Part shown: positions 1-9,671 of the stretch, one piece after another
How positions within the stretch are numbered: the first letter of the stretch is position 1
Layout of the letters: each line of letters begins with the position of its first letter
NCBI RefSeq assembly: GCF_963677125.1
Contig: NZ_OY781882.1
Coordinates: 5,416,501-5,480,500 of the forward strand
Length of the DNA: 64,000 nt
Reading direction: 5' to 3'
Source of the DNA: an uncultured Desulfobacter sp.
GTDB taxonomy: Bacteria; Desulfobacterota; Desulfobacteria; Desulfobacterales; Desulfobacteraceae
Notes under the pieces: generated by a model
What the model saw: the letters and a program-made list of their open reading frames with translations, nothing else
What the model was told of the DNA's origin: nothing
Database searches by the model: none
Made by a program: the position numbers and the translations under genes

Positions 1-801
1 GGCAGGGTCAAGGCGGTGATGGAGATCGCTGTGGATATCACCGAACAGATTATAGTCGAGCAGCAACTGATTCAGGCAGGTAAAATGGCGACCTTGGGAG
101 AAATGGCCACCGGTGTTGCCCATGAATTGAATCAGCCTTTGTCTGTGATCAAAAGTGCTTCTAATTATATCATGCGCAAGGTCAAGGCCAATGAATCGAT
201 TCCGGATGAGATCATGACCACCATGACCGAGGAGATTGACGGCCAGGTGAACCGGGCCGAAAAAATTATCAATCATCTGCGCGAATTCGGCAGAAAGTCT
301 GATGCCGGAAAGAAAAAAGCCAATGTGAACAGGGCCATTGTCAAGGCCTTTGATATGTTCAAAGAACAGCTTAAATTGCGGCAGATTGAGGTGGTTCAGA
401 ATTTATATAATGAGTTGCCTTTGATACTGGCCGATGAGAACCGCCTGGAACAGGTGTTCATCAACCTGTTAATCAATGCCCGGGACGCCATTGAAGAACG
501 GTTTGAGCAAGAAGACCAGGCAGGTGAGCGCGCCAAAAAAATATTTTTAACCACACGGACTTTCGACAAATGTGTAATTATTGAAATTGAAGATACGGGT
601 ACCGGTATCCCCCCCGCTGTTGCAGATAAAATATTTGAACCCTTTTTTACCACCAAAGAGCCGGGCAAAGGTACCGGTCTTGGCTTGTCAATCGGCTACG
701 GCATTATCAAAGATTACGGCGGAACCATCACCGTTGACAAGGGCCGGATGAATGGGGCCTTGTTTACCATCCAGTTTCCTTTTATCTCCCAAACCGATTA
801 A
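1..801 (+). CDS. Sensor histidine kinase, C-terminal part (5' end outside window)
   Basis: The frame is open from the first base, so only the last 266 residues are visible. They begin at the end of a PAS-like segment (a DITEQ-type junction), followed by a HisKA dimerisation domain with the phospho-acceptor His in an AHELNQPL motif at fragment residue 41. A HATPase_c domain follows, with an N box ([12 protein letters not shown]), G1 (DTGTGIP), an F box and G2 (GTGLGLS). This is a typical PAS-coupled kinase that autophosphorylates and passes phosphate to a response regulator. No receiver domain follows before the stop, and the partner must lie upstream or elsewhere. The signal sensed cannot be told from this fragment. 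Confidence 0.93.
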   Translation, partial: GRVKAVMEIAVDITEQIIVEQQLIQAGKMATLGEMATGVAHELNQPLSVIKSASNYIMRKVKANESIPDEIMTTMTEEIDGQVNRAEKIINHLREFGRKSDAGKKKANVNRAIVKAFDMFKEQLKLRQIEVVQNLYNELPLILADENRLEQVFINLLINARDAIEERFEQEDQAGERAKKIFLTTRTFDKCVIIEIEDTGTGIPPAVADKIFEPFFTTKEPGKGTGLGLSIGYGIIKDYGGTITVDKGRMNGALFTIQFPFISQTD

Positions 802-853
802 AATTTATTTCTTTTGATGTCAAATATTTCAGGGTTAATTCCTGATTGACAGA

Positions 854-934
854 TATGTAATTATACGTAAACAAAATTGTGATTTATGTAATGATTAAAA
901 ATGTATTGACGCGTGTACTTGTCATTGATACACA
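854..934 (+). promoter_or_regulatory. Putative promoter and direct-repeat operator upstream of modA
   Basis: A sigma-70-like pair is visible: TTGACG at 906-911, a 17-nt spacer, and TACACA at 929-934. Upstream, the octamer TATGTAAT occurs twice in the same orientation, at 854-861 and 885-892, 31 bp apart (about three helical turns). Molybdate or tungstate importers are usually repressed by a metal-oxyanion sensor, so these could be regulator sites. That role is inference only. Confidence 0.35.
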
Positions 935-974
935 TTAGCCTAGGTTTGTTAATTTAAGTGCAGGAGATTTTAAG

Positions 975-1730
975 ATGAGAAAATTGTTGCCGGGGCTGGT
1001 GATCATTGGCATTTCTTTGTTGTTTATACTTGAAGCAGGAGCCGATGAGCTTTTCCTCTATGCCGGTGCCGGATTGAGAAAACCCACGGATAAAATCATT
1101 GCACAATTTGAACAAAAGACCGGTCATAAGGTCATTGTGGATTATGGCGGATCAGGCAAGCAGATGGTCAAGTACCAGACTGTTCTGCGGGGAGACTTGT
1201 TTATGCCGGGTTCCTATTTCTATATCGATAAGCTCAAGGAAAAGGGGATGGTGCTTTCGGACAGTCAAGTGGTCCTGCACACCCCGGTGATTGCCGTGAA
1301 CAAGAGAGGGAACCATGCCGTTAAAACCCTGGACGATATGGCAGCACCGGGTATCAAGCTGGCCATGGGCGACCCCAAAGCCATGGCCCTGGGCCGCACC
1401 AGCATGGAAATTATCAAAAATGCGGGCCTTGAAAAACAATTCCTGGATAATGTGGCCGTCTATGGCGCCACGGTCAATCAACTCACCCTTTATGTGGTGC
1501 AGGGTGCTGTGGATGCCGCCATTGTGGCCCGGGCCAATGCATTCATGCATCAGGATTCCCTGGATATATACGAGATCCCCACAACATATTACACCCCGGA
1601 GACCATCGGCATCGCGGTATTGAAGACCGCTAAAGATACCGCCCTGGCAGAACAGTTCAAAGCATTTGTCTCAAGTCCTGAGGGAACGGCTTTTTTCACA
1701 CAGTCCGGTTTTATGGCGCTGCCCAGATGA
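975..1730 (+). CDS. modA: Molybdate/tungstate ABC transporter substrate-binding protein
   Basis: This 251-aa periplasmic binding protein has an N-terminal signal peptide (MRKLLPG, then a hydrophobic stretch ending near AGADE). The mature part begins with the ModA-like LFLYAGAGLRKP segment and contains GSGKQ, GDLFMPGS and a closing region with ARANAFM. It captures oxyanions such as molybdate or tungstate and delivers them to the ModB permease. The start has a good AGGAG ribosome-binding site 9 nt upstream. Its stop overlaps the permease start (ATGA), so it is the first gene of a modABC operon. Whether it prefers molybdate or tungstate is not decided by the sequence; molybdo- or tungsto-enzymes are expected in an anaerobe. 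Confidence 0.9.
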   Translation: MRKLLPGLVIIGISLLFILEAGADELFLYAGAGLRKPTDKIIAQFEQKTGHKVIVDYGGSGKQMVKYQTVLRGDLFMPGSYFYIDKLKEKGMVLSDSQVVLHTPVIAVNKRGNHAVKTLDDMAAPGIKLAMGDPKAMALGRTSMEIIKNAGLEKQFLDNVAVYGATVNQLTLYVVQGAVDAAIVARANAFMHQDSLDIYEIPTTYYTPETIGIAVLKTAKDTALAEQFKAFVSSPEGTAFFTQSGFMALPR

Positions 1731-2506
1731 TTCGGCTGTTCTATGGCATTCTTATCATCTGCTGCCTCGGGGTCCTGGGCGTTTTATACGCCCTGGCGGT
1801 CCAGGTGGGGCTTTTTGATATTTTTGAGATCCTTTTAACCAAAGAGGCCCGGTTTGCACTTAACTTAAGTGTGACAACCTCGGTATCGTCGGTGGGGATC
1901 GCCATGGTGCTTGGTCTTCCCGTGGCCTATCTCATGGCCAGAAGATCGTTTCCCGGTAAATTTATTGTGGATTCACTGTTGGATATTCCCATGGTCATGA
2001 CACCGCTGGTGACCGGCATGGGCCTGCTTTTTCTGCTGGGGCCCAATATTGCAGGGCAGTGGCTGCAAAAGACCGGCATTGATTTTCTGTTTACCCCGGC
2101 AGGGGCAGTGCTCGCCCAGACCTTCATTGCCACGCCCCTGATTATTAGAAGCGTGCGCGCCACCTTTGAAGGCATTGATGAAAAATATGAACAGGCCGGT
2201 GCCATGCTGGGCCTGTCCGATGTCCGGGTTTTTTGTTTCATTGTCCTGCCCATGGCCCGAAACGGCATCCTTGCCGGGGCGGTTCTGGCCTGGGCCAGGA
2301 CTTTGGGAGAGTTCGGCGCCACCCTGATGGTGGCAGGCGCCTCCAGGATGAGAACCGAGACCCTGCCCATTGCAGTTTATCTGAATCTGACCAGCGGAGA
2401 GATTGAACTGGCCGTGACCTGTGCCTGGCTTTTGATCTGCCTTGGGGTTGTGTTGTTCATGGCCCTTAAATGGTTGGGTGTGCGTCAAAAAGCCTTGCAT
2501 TACTAA
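1727..2506 (+). CDS. modB: Molybdate/tungstate ABC transporter permease
   Basis: A 259-aa inner-membrane permease of the BPD_transp_1 type with about six hydrophobic helices. The cytoplasmic EAA-like loop is seen as EQAGAMLGLSDVRVFCFIVLPMARNGILAG, followed by the ARTLGEFGATLMVAG motif characteristic of ModB/CysT-type permeases. It overlaps modA by 4 nt and lies 25 nt before the ATPase gene, which fits a complete importer operon. Confidence 0.92.
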   Translation: MIRLFYGILIICCLGVLGVLYALAVQVGLFDIFEILLTKEARFALNLSVTTSVSSVGIAMVLGLPVAYLMARRSFPGKFIVDSLLDIPMVMTPLVTGMGLLFLLGPNIAGQWLQKTGIDFLFTPAGAVLAQTFIATPLIIRSVRATFEGIDEKYEQAGAMLGLSDVRVFCFIVLPMARNGILAGAVLAWARTLGEFGATLMVAGASRMRTETLPIAVYLNLTSGEIELAVTCAWLLICLGVVLFMALKWLGVRQKALHY

Positions 2507-2531
2507 GGTTGCCGAAAAAAGGAGATATGGT

Positions 2532-3248
2532 ATGAATCATCTGGTTGTAGAAAATCTTGTGTCCCGGTTTGTCTCTGTTGACCATCTTGAGATTAAAAAA
2601 GGTGAGTTGATGGTGCTTATCGGGCCGTCCGGTGCCGGTAAATCCTCCCTTTTAAATGTCCTGGCAGGATTTATGCCCCACACCGGACAGGTTCTCCTGG
2701 GCGGCAAGGCGGTCCATACCCTGCCGTCCCACCGCCGCAAAATCGGGTATTTGTTCCAGGATCTCTATCTTTTCCCCCACATGACCGTATTTCAGAATTT
2801 GAAAATTGCCATGAAACCCCGGCGACTTAAGAAAAAGCAGCTTTTGGAAGAAATTAACACCTTTCTTGAGCTGTTCCGGATAACAGACCTGTCCAAAAGT
2901 TATCCAGGCCAGATCAGCGGTGGGGAAAAACAGCGGGTGGCCATGGCCAGGGCCATGGCCGGCAAACCGGATCTGCTGTTGCTGGACGAGCCCTTGTCCC
3001 ATTTGGATTACCGGACAGCCCGGTATCTGCGCAAGCAATTCAAACGGGTTCAGCAGCAGTTCGGCCTGACCACCTTATTTGTCACCCACGACCTGCACGA
3101 AGCCCGGGAACTTGGAGACCGTATACTTGTTATGGAAAAGGGGAATCTGCGGCTTTTGGACCAGGCCGGCATCCAGGAAAAAGGGGAAGTCTTCCAAATG
3201 CCCCGGGACATTCCCAGCAATTTTTTCCAGGAACCTTTTGCTGTTTAG
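2532..3248 (+). CDS. modC: Molybdate/tungstate ABC transporter ATP-binding protein
   Basis: A 238-aa ABC ATPase with Walker A GPSGAGKSSL, a Q-loop (FQDLYLFPHMTV), signature SGGEKQR, Walker B LLLLDEP and an H-loop (FVTHDLHEA). It is shorter than classical ModC (about 350 aa) and lacks the C-terminal TOBE/Mop oxyanion-binding region. This is also true of many tungstate/molybdate transporters of the Tup/Wtp kind. An upstream in-frame ATG at 2442 exists, but it lies inside modB. The ATG at 2532, preceded by GGAGA, is the better start. Confidence 0.88.
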   Translation: MNHLVVENLVSRFVSVDHLEIKKGELMVLIGPSGAGKSSLLNVLAGFMPHTGQVLLGGKAVHTLPSHRRKIGYLFQDLYLFPHMTVFQNLKIAMKPRRLKKKQLLEEINTFLELFRITDLSKSYPGQISGGEKQRVAMARAMAGKPDLLLLDEPLSHLDYRTARYLRKQFKRVQQQFGLTTLFVTHDLHEARELGDRILVMEKGNLRLLDQAGIQEKGEVFQMPRDIPSNFFQEPFAV

Positions 3249-3275
3249 GGTTTGGCCATAACCTCGGCCACAACG

Positions 3276-3372
3276 TAGGTTGGGTTGAACGAAGTGAAAC
3301 CCAACAATTTATCGGTGTTGGGTTTCGTTCCTCAACCCAACCTACCGGAAATTCGTATGCCCTAAAGTATGA
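3276..3372. repeat. Interspersed hairpin repeat, full copy
   Basis: The gap between modC and the pump operon carries an inverted repeat. A left arm starting TAGGTTGGGTTGAACGAAG (from 3276) pairs imperfectly with a right arm ending CTCAACCCAACCTA at 3344. The right arm and its 3' flank recur at 56341-56400 with one mismatch in the first 40 nt, so this is a dispersed element rather than a unique hairpin. It may also terminate transcription between the convergent operons. Confidence 0.75.
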
Positions 3373-3387
3373 CCATGTCCGGTTTTT

Positions 3388-6300
3388 CTATTCTTCTTTT
3401 ACCCGATACCAGGCCGCTACCATACAAGGCAGCACAAACAGCGTGAGTATGGTGGCCCCCAAAAGTCCGCCGCCGATGCTGATGGCCATGGGTGCCCAGA
3501 ATTTGTCCACAGCCAAAGGCAACATCCCCAGGATAGCGGCAGCCGCTGTGAGCATAATGGGCCTGAACCGAAATACCGTGGCCCTGATAATGGCATGGTA
3601 ACGGTTCTCTCCGGCAGCTACCTGGCGGTCGATCTGGTCCATGAGAATCACCGAGTTGCGGATAATGATGCCGGACAGGGCCAGAATGCCCAACTGGGCC
3701 AAAAAGCCCATGGGCATGTCAAAAATCAGAAGCGAGGCAATCACCCCCATCAACCCTAAAGGTGCCGTTAAAAGGGTGAGGATCATATTGGATATGTTCT
3801 GCAACTGGATCATTAACAGGATCACAATGATCATGAACATGGCCGGCACCATCTCCAGGATGTGGTCCGTGGATTTTTTGCTTTGTTCCGAAAGGCCGCC
3901 GATCTCAATGGCATATCCGGCCGGCAGACTTTCCCGGACGGATTTCAGAGATTCATACACGTTTTGACTGGCATCGTTGCCCGTGACACCGGCCACTGTG
4001 TCCGCCTGCACCGTGATGGTGGGCAAAAGGTCCCGGCGCCAGATTTGGCCCTCTTCCATGCCGAAACGGATATCGGCAATCTGTTCAAGAGGAATGGTTC
4101 TGCCCTGGCCCACGTGGATGGGCAGTGTCCGGATATCATCCAGATTCTGCCGGTCGTCTGCTGCCAGGCGCAATACGATATCAACGGTTTTATCCTTTTG
4201 CCTGAACTCACTGACCGGGATACCCGAGATCTGGGACTGGATGGCCAGGGCCAGATCGGAACTTGTCACCCCAAGCATCCGGGCCTTGTCCTGGTCCACG
4301 TTCAATTGAAGTTTTTTGGTCTTTTCATACCAGTTAAAATTGATTTGTCGCAAATCCGGGTCTGCGGCCATGACATCTTTAACCCGGCCTGCAATCTGCC
4401 GGACCTTGGCATAGTCTTTTCCGGATACCCGCAGCATGACAGGGTAGGGCTCCGGCGGACCCATCTGAAGCGTTTGCATATGTCCCCGGACATTGGGGAA
4501 GTTATTCTCCAAAAGGGTTTTTATTTGGGTTTCAAGCTGTTTTCGTTCCTCAAGCCCCTTGGCGACAATGATAAACTGGGCAAAATTGGACTGGGGCATC
4601 ACCGGTTCAAAGGTAAGTATAAATCGCGGCCCGCCGGAGCCCACATAACAGGCAAAATGGTCAATGTTCGGGTTGTCCGAGATGGCGTTGATAAAAGCTT
4701 TGGCCTGGGTATCCGTGGCCTGCATGGAGGCGCCTTCGGGCAAGGTGAGATCCACCACCAGTTCCGGGCGTACAGAGCCGGGGAAGAACTCTTCTCTAAC
4801 ATATTTAAAGCTGTGCAGAGACAGCACAAAACCTGCAGCCGTGAGAATCAGCACCACATACTTGAACCGCAGGCACCAGACCAGAATCCGCCTGAATATC
4901 CGGTAAAAGGTTTTATCATAAATATCTCTGTCCTTTTCGTCGTCGGAGGTGGGATCGGCCTTGATCAGATAGGTGCCAAACAGCGGGGTCACCATCACCG
5001 ATACCACCCATGATATGATCAGGGACAGTCCGATGACCGGGAAGATGGTTCTGCAAAATTCCGAGGAATCGCCGTCTGCAAAACCAATGGGAATGAACCC
5101 TGCACAGGTGATCAGGGTGCCGGTGAGCATGGGAAAGGCTGTGGCGGTATATGCGAAGCAAGCAGCTTTCACCTTATCCCACCCCTGCTCCAGCTTTACA
5201 GCCATCATCTCCACGGAGATCATGGCATCGTCCACCAGAAGACCCAATGAGATAATCAGCGCACCTAACGACACCCGGTGCAGGTCAATGCCGGCCATTT
5301 TCATCGCCAAAAATGTGGCGGCAATGACCAGGGGGATGCACAGGGCCACCACCATACCCGAACGCAGGCCAAGGCTTAGAAAGCTGACCACAAGAATAAT
5401 GGCAATGGCCTCGCCCAGGGTTTTGATAAATTCATCAATGGCATCCTTGACCACCATGGGCTGGTTGGCCACCTGGTGAATGTCAAACCCTAAAGGCATC
5501 TCCTGCTTGATGCGTGTAAAAGCCGATGCAAGGTCCTGTCCCAGCTTGAGAATATTATCGCCATCTTCCATGGAGACGGCAATACCGACGGCAGGCGCCC
5601 CGTTCAAATACATTTTGGGGTCTCCAGGGTCTGCATAGGCCCGCCGGATGGTTGCAATATCACCAAGTCTGAATGTGCGCTCCAGTACCCGGATGGGAAG
5701 TTCCCGCAGGGCGGCCACATCGTCAAAAAGCCCCGTAACCCGGATAAACACATTGTCTGTTGAGGTCTCCAGCATACCCGACGGGGTCACCGTGTTCTGT
5801 TTTTTTATGACAGCCGCAACAAGCAAGGGATCAATGCCCATGCGGGCCAGTTTTTTGCTGTCCATTTCAATATATATTTTTTCAGGCTGAACCCCTATCA
5901 ACATTACTTTTTTAACGCTTTTAATCATTAAAAGGTCCTGGCGGATATCTTCAGCCTTTTCCCGCATCTGTTCATAGGAAAATCCGTCCGATGTCAGGGC
6001 ATAAATATTACCGTAAACGTCATCAAACCGGTCGTTGAAATAAGGCCCTAAAATACCCTGGGGCAGATCATCCACCATGTTGTTGACCATGTTGCGCACC
6101 TCAAGCCAGGTGGGCCGGATATCGTCTGCATTCACGGTGTCCTTGATGTTGACATAGATAACTGCCTGCTGGGGCCTGGAGTAGCTTTTAAGAAAGTCCA
6201 GGCCGGGGATATCCTGCAACTCTTTTTCAATTTTATCGGTCACCTGCTGTTCCACCTCGGTTGCCGACGCACCGGGCCAGCCTACAGCAACGATCATCCG

Positions 6301-6438
6301 GCGTATGGTAAAGCTGGGGTCTTCCATACGCCCCATGCCCTGGTAGGCATAGATGCCAGCCACAGCCGATAAAACAATACCGAACCAGATAAGCTGCCGG
6401 TGATTCAAGGACCATTGGGTTAGATTGAAGTGTTTCAT
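3388..6438 (-). CDS. RND family efflux pump, inner-membrane transporter
   Basis: A 1016-aa resistance-nodulation-division transporter of the AcrB/VexF hydrophobe/amphiphile type. It has a first transmembrane helix near the N-terminus, a porter domain, and a TM2-6 block containing the proton-relay acidic pair in GLLVDDAMISVEMM. A second porter domain and a second six-helix block follow. The open frame continues to 6696, but that extension overlaps the adaptor gene. The ATG at 6438 lies one base after the adaptor stop and gives the expected start MKHFNLTQWSL. It exports hydrophobic compounds by proton antiport with the adaptor and TolC-type protein encoded just upstream. Confidence 0.93.
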   Translation of the reverse strand: MKHFNLTQWSLNHRQLIWFGIVLSAVAGIYAYQGMGRMEDPSFTIRRMIVAVGWPGASATEVEQQVTDKIEKELQDIPGLDFLKSYSRPQQAVIYVNIKDTVNADDIRPTWLEVRNMVNNMVDDLPQGILGPYFNDRFDDVYGNIYALTSDGFSYEQMREKAEDIRQDLLMIKSVKKVMLIGVQPEKIYIEMDSKKLARMGIDPLLVAAVIKKQNTVTPSGMLETSTDNVFIRVTGLFDDVAALRELPIRVLERTFRLGDIATIRRAYADPGDPKMYLNGAPAVGIAVSMEDGDNILKLGQDLASAFTRIKQEMPLGFDIHQVANQPMVVKDAIDEFIKTLGEAIAIILVVSFLSLGLRSGMVVALCIPLVIAATFLAMKMAGIDLHRVSLGALIISLGLLVDDAMISVEMMAVKLEQGWDKVKAACFAYTATAFPMLTGTLITCAGFIPIGFADGDSSEFCRTIFPVIGLSLIISWVVSVMVTPLFGTYLIKADPTSDDEKDRDIYDKTFYRIFRRILVWCLRFKYVVLILTAAGFVLSLHSFKYVREEFFPGSVRPELVVDLTLPEGASMQATDTQAKAFINAISDNPNIDHFACYVGSGGPRFILTFEPVMPQSNFAQFIIVAKGLEERKQLETQIKTLLENNFPNVRGHMQTLQMGPPEPYPVMLRVSGKDYAKVRQIAGRVKDVMAADPDLRQINFNWYEKTKKLQLNVDQDKARMLGVTSSDLALAIQSQISGIPVSEFRQKDKTVDIVLRLAADDRQNLDDIRTLPIHVGQGRTIPLEQIADIRFGMEEGQIWRRDLLPTITVQADTVAGVTGNDASQNVYESLKSVRESLPAGYAIEIGGLSEQSKKSTDHILEMVPAMFMIIVILLMIQLQNISNMILTLLTAPLGLMGVIASLLIFDMPMGFLAQLGILALSGIIIRNSVILMDQIDRQVAAGENRYHAIIRATVFRFRPIMLTAAAAILGMLPLAVDKFWAPMAISIGGGLLGATILTLFVLPCMVAAWYRVKEE

Positions 6439-6439
6439 T

Positions 6440-7558
6440 TTATGAATCTTTGCCTGAAGACTGGGTCCGGACCTGTTGGCTTTGAGACAGTTTGTGTACA
6501 CCGGTGGTGACGATTTCATCGCCTGCTGCCAGACCCTCAATGACTTGGACTTGTTCTCCGTTACCGGCCTTTCCCAACCGGATTTTTTGCAACTTGGTCT
6601 TATTATTTTGAATGATCCAAACCATGGGCGAATCGTCTGTCTGATAGACCGCGGATAATGGGATAAAAATGCTGCCGGCTGCCTTATGGTCGACATTGAC
6701 TGCAGATGCCGTCATGCCAAGGCGAACTGTGTCCGGGGGATCGATAAGGGTGATGCGGGTCTTGTAAGTCCGGGTAATGGGATCTGCCACAGGTGACAGG
6801 TACCGGAGCCGGCCTTTGATATCCAGGTCGGGCAGGGCCCAGAAATTGACGTGAAATAACGCGCCTGGGTTCAATTGTGCTACCTGGTTTTCAGGCACAA
6901 AGATTTCAATTTCCCGCTCTTCTCCCTTGGCCATAATGATCACCGGCATGCCGGCTGCCACCACCTGGCCGGTTTCTGCCCGGACGTCAAGCACAATGCC
7001 GTCATCATCGGCTTTAAGATTGCAGTAATTCAATTGGTTGGTTGCCTGGATGAACTGGGCTTGGGCCTGTTTCAATACGGCCCTGGCTGAGTCGGCCTTG
7101 TTTTGATAGCGGTCAATTTCGGCCTTGCTCATGTAATCCTGCTCATAAAGAGCGTTAAAGCGCTTGAGCAGGTCCGCGGCCAGCTTATATTGGCTTTGGG
7201 CTGCAGTGACCTGGGCTTTGGCCGCCGTCACCACCTCTTGGGTATCTTTGGGGTCCACCTGCATGAGTAGATCCCCTGCCTTGACCCGGGTGCCGGTTTC
7301 CACATGGCGGGCAATGATCTTGCCCGGAACCCGGAATCCTAATGCGGTCTCGTAACGTCCCCGGACCTCGCCTGAAAACAGATGGCCAGACCCACTGTTT
7401 TGGGCGGAAATGGTCATACTGGTAACAAGAGGCGCAGGTGCCGGTGCGTTTTGTTTTTCTTTTTGATCTGTCGAGTTGTTACATCCGGCCGTGGTAACGA
7501 TGGTGAAAACGCAAAAGGCCAACGCCGTTAAAAAAAAAATTGTTCTGCCTTGTTTCAT
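6440..7558 (-). CDS. RND efflux pump periplasmic adaptor (membrane fusion lipoprotein)
   Basis: A 372-aa HlyD/AcrA-type adaptor. The N-terminal hydrophobic segment ends in a lipobox-like TTAGC, so it is probably a lipoprotein anchored in the inner membrane. A lipoyl/barrel-sandwich half (GFRVPGKIIARHVETGTRVKAG) leads into an alpha-helical hairpin of about 100 residues (KAQVTAAQSQYKLAADLLKR and following), then the second lipoyl half and a beta-barrel. It links the RND pump to the outer-membrane channel. It sits between the TolC-like gene (6-nt gap) and the pump (1-nt gap). Confidence 0.92.
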   Translation of the reverse strand: MKQGRTIFFLTALAFCVFTIVTTAGCNNSTDQKEKQNAPAPAPLVTSMTISAQNSGSGHLFSGEVRGRYETALGFRVPGKIIARHVETGTRVKAGDLLMQVDPKDTQEVVTAAKAQVTAAQSQYKLAADLLKRFNALYEQDYMSKAEIDRYQNKADSARAVLKQAQAQFIQATNQLNYCNLKADDDGIVLDVRAETGQVVAAGMPVIIMAKGEEREIEIFVPENQVAQLNPGALFHVNFWALPDLDIKGRLRYLSPVADPITRTYKTRITLIDPPDTVRLGMTASAVNVDHKAAGSIFIPLSAVYQTDDSPMVWIIQNNKTKLQKIRLGKAGNGEQVQVIEGLAAGDEIVTTGVHKLSQSQQVRTQSSGKDS

Positions 7559-7564
7559 CTGGGC

Positions 7565-8926
7565 TTACTCCTTTCCCATGGCGCGTTCCAGTTCCGCGAC
7601 CGCAATGTTATACATACTTAAGGCGTGAATATGATTTGTTTTTGCCCGGGTCAGAGATACTTCTGCATCCAGTCGTTCCAAAGATGTGCTTAGCCCCACC
7701 CGGTAACGGGTCCGGGCGGCATCCAGGGCTTCTTTGGCCGTTTCCAGCGATTTTTGGGCCACATCAATGGATTTGAGGGCGGCCTGGGCATCGTGGTATG
7801 CTTTTTCCACCTCCAGTCGAATACCCCTGGATAGCTGTTTTTTTGCAGTCAGCGCCTTTTCAAGCTGCCGGCCGGCCTGGGCCTTTTTATGGCTGGTGCG
7901 GCCGCTGTCAAACAGCTCTATGCTGGCCACAATGCCGATCTGGGCCGAAGGATCTTCATTTTCGGGTTCATACCGGTGGGCTTCCCCCACCAGGGCCAGG
8001 GTGGGCAGGTAATCGCTTTGGGCAATGGCGATCTGTTGTTTTGCCATCTGGATTTGTGCATCCATGGCGCCGATCTCCGGTCTGTTTTCCAAACCGGTTT
8101 GGATACAGGTCCCAAGATCTTGGGGCATGGGCAGGGTCTCAGAAGGATCATCGTAGGTGTAGCGGGTGTCCATGTCCACGCCCAGCACATAGTTCAATGC
8201 GGTCTGGGCAAGTTTCACATTATTATGGGTGTACAACTGCTGTTGCCTTAAATCGGCAAGTTTCTCCTCGGCCCGTAAAAGATCCAGTTTGGGAACAATT
8301 TTTTGGCTGTGGTAGGCCGTTGCCTCTTTAACGTGTTCAGTCATGCTCTGTACCGCCTCGTCCATGGCCCCGGCCATCTGCCGGCTCAAGATTACGGTGT
8401 AAAAGGCTTTTCGGGCAGACAATGCCAGGTCATTGTCCGAGGCATTTAGGTTTTTCCGGGCATGTTCCAGGTTGGCCTGGGCCAGGCGGCGGGTTGCGGT
8501 TAGTTTATTGCCCGTGTACAACGGCTGGGTCACCTTGAGCCCTGCACCGTAATAGGTGCGGCTGTCACTGGGCAGGCTGACTTCGGGCACCTGGCCGTAG
8601 GTTATTTCGGACAACGCATTATTCAGCTTTGCCAGGCCCTGGTTTGTCTGCACAATAGTGGGGGTGGCATTATATCGGTAAAGGCCGCCTTGAAGGTTTA
8701 CGGTCGGTCCGAACTCTGCCCGGGCCCGGGCAAGGCGCTCATCGGCAATCTCTACATCCTTTGCCGCCATACGACGTTGCAGGCTGTTTTCAATGGCAAT
8801 CCGTACTGCCTGGTCCACGGTCAGATGTTCCTGGGCTCTGCATGTTTGCGGCGGTGATACCAGAAGCCGCACGGCGGATAACAATAAAAAAAATGACAAG
8901 GTTGTTTGTATTGTCTTATTCATCAT
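7565..8926 (-). CDS. TolC-family outer-membrane efflux protein
   Basis: A 453-aa outer-membrane factor with a signal peptide (MMNKTIQTTLSFFLLLSAV). Two repeats of long amphipathic helices contain the family's DAQIQMAKQQIAIAQSDYLPTL-type and RTRYRVGLSTSLERLDAE-type segments. It would form the trimeric exit duct for the adjacent adaptor and pump. It is the second gene of the tetR-first operon, 26 nt after the regulator. Confidence 0.92.
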   Translation of the reverse strand: MMNKTIQTTLSFFLLLSAVRLLVSPPQTCRAQEHLTVDQAVRIAIENSLQRRMAAKDVEIADERLARARAEFGPTVNLQGGLYRYNATPTIVQTNQGLAKLNNALSEITYGQVPEVSLPSDSRTYYGAGLKVTQPLYTGNKLTATRRLAQANLEHARKNLNASDNDLALSARKAFYTVILSRQMAGAMDEAVQSMTEHVKEATAYHSQKIVPKLDLLRAEEKLADLRQQQLYTHNNVKLAQTALNYVLGVDMDTRYTYDDPSETLPMPQDLGTCIQTGLENRPEIGAMDAQIQMAKQQIAIAQSDYLPTLALVGEAHRYEPENEDPSAQIGIVASIELFDSGRTSHKKAQAGRQLEKALTAKKQLSRGIRLEVEKAYHDAQAALKSIDVAQKSLETAKEALDAARTRYRVGLSTSLERLDAEVSLTRAKTNHIHALSMYNIAVAELERAMGKE

Positions 8927-8952
8927 TGATCTCTTATTTTTTAGCTCACATC

Positions 8953-9612
8953 TTACAGCTCATGGGGATATGCTTCGGGGCGCAAGGCTGCAACCACCAG
9001 GCGCTGGACCTGGGGAACAAGCGTGTTAAAACTGCTGATATCAGATGGGGCTTCTGATATGTTCAGGGCCGCCATGATTTGGGGTTTGACCGGCTGGGTA
9101 AGGTGATTCAGAATCAGCGCCCCAAGCACCATGGTATGAACTGCCAGTGGATCTGTTTTTGCAAAAACACCTTTTTCCACGCCTTCATCGAGTATTGCCT
9201 GGACAATCTTAACGGTGACACTCACCTCTTCAAAAATGGCCGGGCCGAAGTTCGTCCATCCGGAAACCATCTCCCGAATCATGATTCGGGTAAAATGGGG
9301 GTGGGCGTCCATGATAGCGGCGACGCTGGCAATGTAGGTGTTTAATTTTTCTTCCGGCGTGATGCTGGACTGGATTTCCCGGCGAAGCTGCACAGCCCGG
9401 TCCTGGTAGATGTCCTGGATGACCGCCTGGTACAATGCCTGTTTATTTCCGATCCGGTAATAGATCATGGCCTTGTTTACCCCGGCTTTTCGGGCAATAA
9501 CATCAACCCGGGCACCATTGAATCCCTGGGTGCTGAAAACCAGTAGCGCCGCTTTTAAAATTTTGCGCACGGACTGGTCTTTTTTATGTTCTCTGATTCC
9601 GGCCTCCGCCAT
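8953..9612 (-). CDS. TetR/AcrR family transcriptional regulator of the efflux operon
   Basis: A 219-aa TetR-type repressor. An N-terminal helix-turn-helix covers about residues 15-60 (ILKAALLVFSTQGFNGARVD, then VNKAMIYYRIGNKQALY). A ligand-binding helical domain follows (a TetR_C-like IREMVSGWTNF segment). It is the first gene of the operon with the tolC, adaptor and RND genes, so it probably autoregulates the pump in response to a transported compound. The start is supported by an AAGGAG ribosome-binding site. Confidence 0.9.
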   Translation of the reverse strand: MAEAGIREHKKDQSVRKILKAALLVFSTQGFNGARVDVIARKAGVNKAMIYYRIGNKQALYQAVIQDIYQDRAVQLRREIQSSITPEEKLNTYIASVAAIMDAHPHFTRIMIREMVSGWTNFGPAIFEEVSVTVKIVQAILDEGVEKGVFAKTDPLAVHTMVLGALILNHLTQPVKPQIMAALNISEAPSDISSFNTLVPQVQRLVVAALRPEAYPHEL

Positions 9613-9671
9613 TGCTGACTCCTTTTTGCCTGCAATTTTTTTGTATCAGTTTTTGGAAAAAATTAACCATT

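Noticed and set aside
3862..5013. A 383-codon open frame on the + strand
   Set aside because: It lies wholly antisense to the RND pump gene, has no ribosome-binding site and is a codon-bias shadow.
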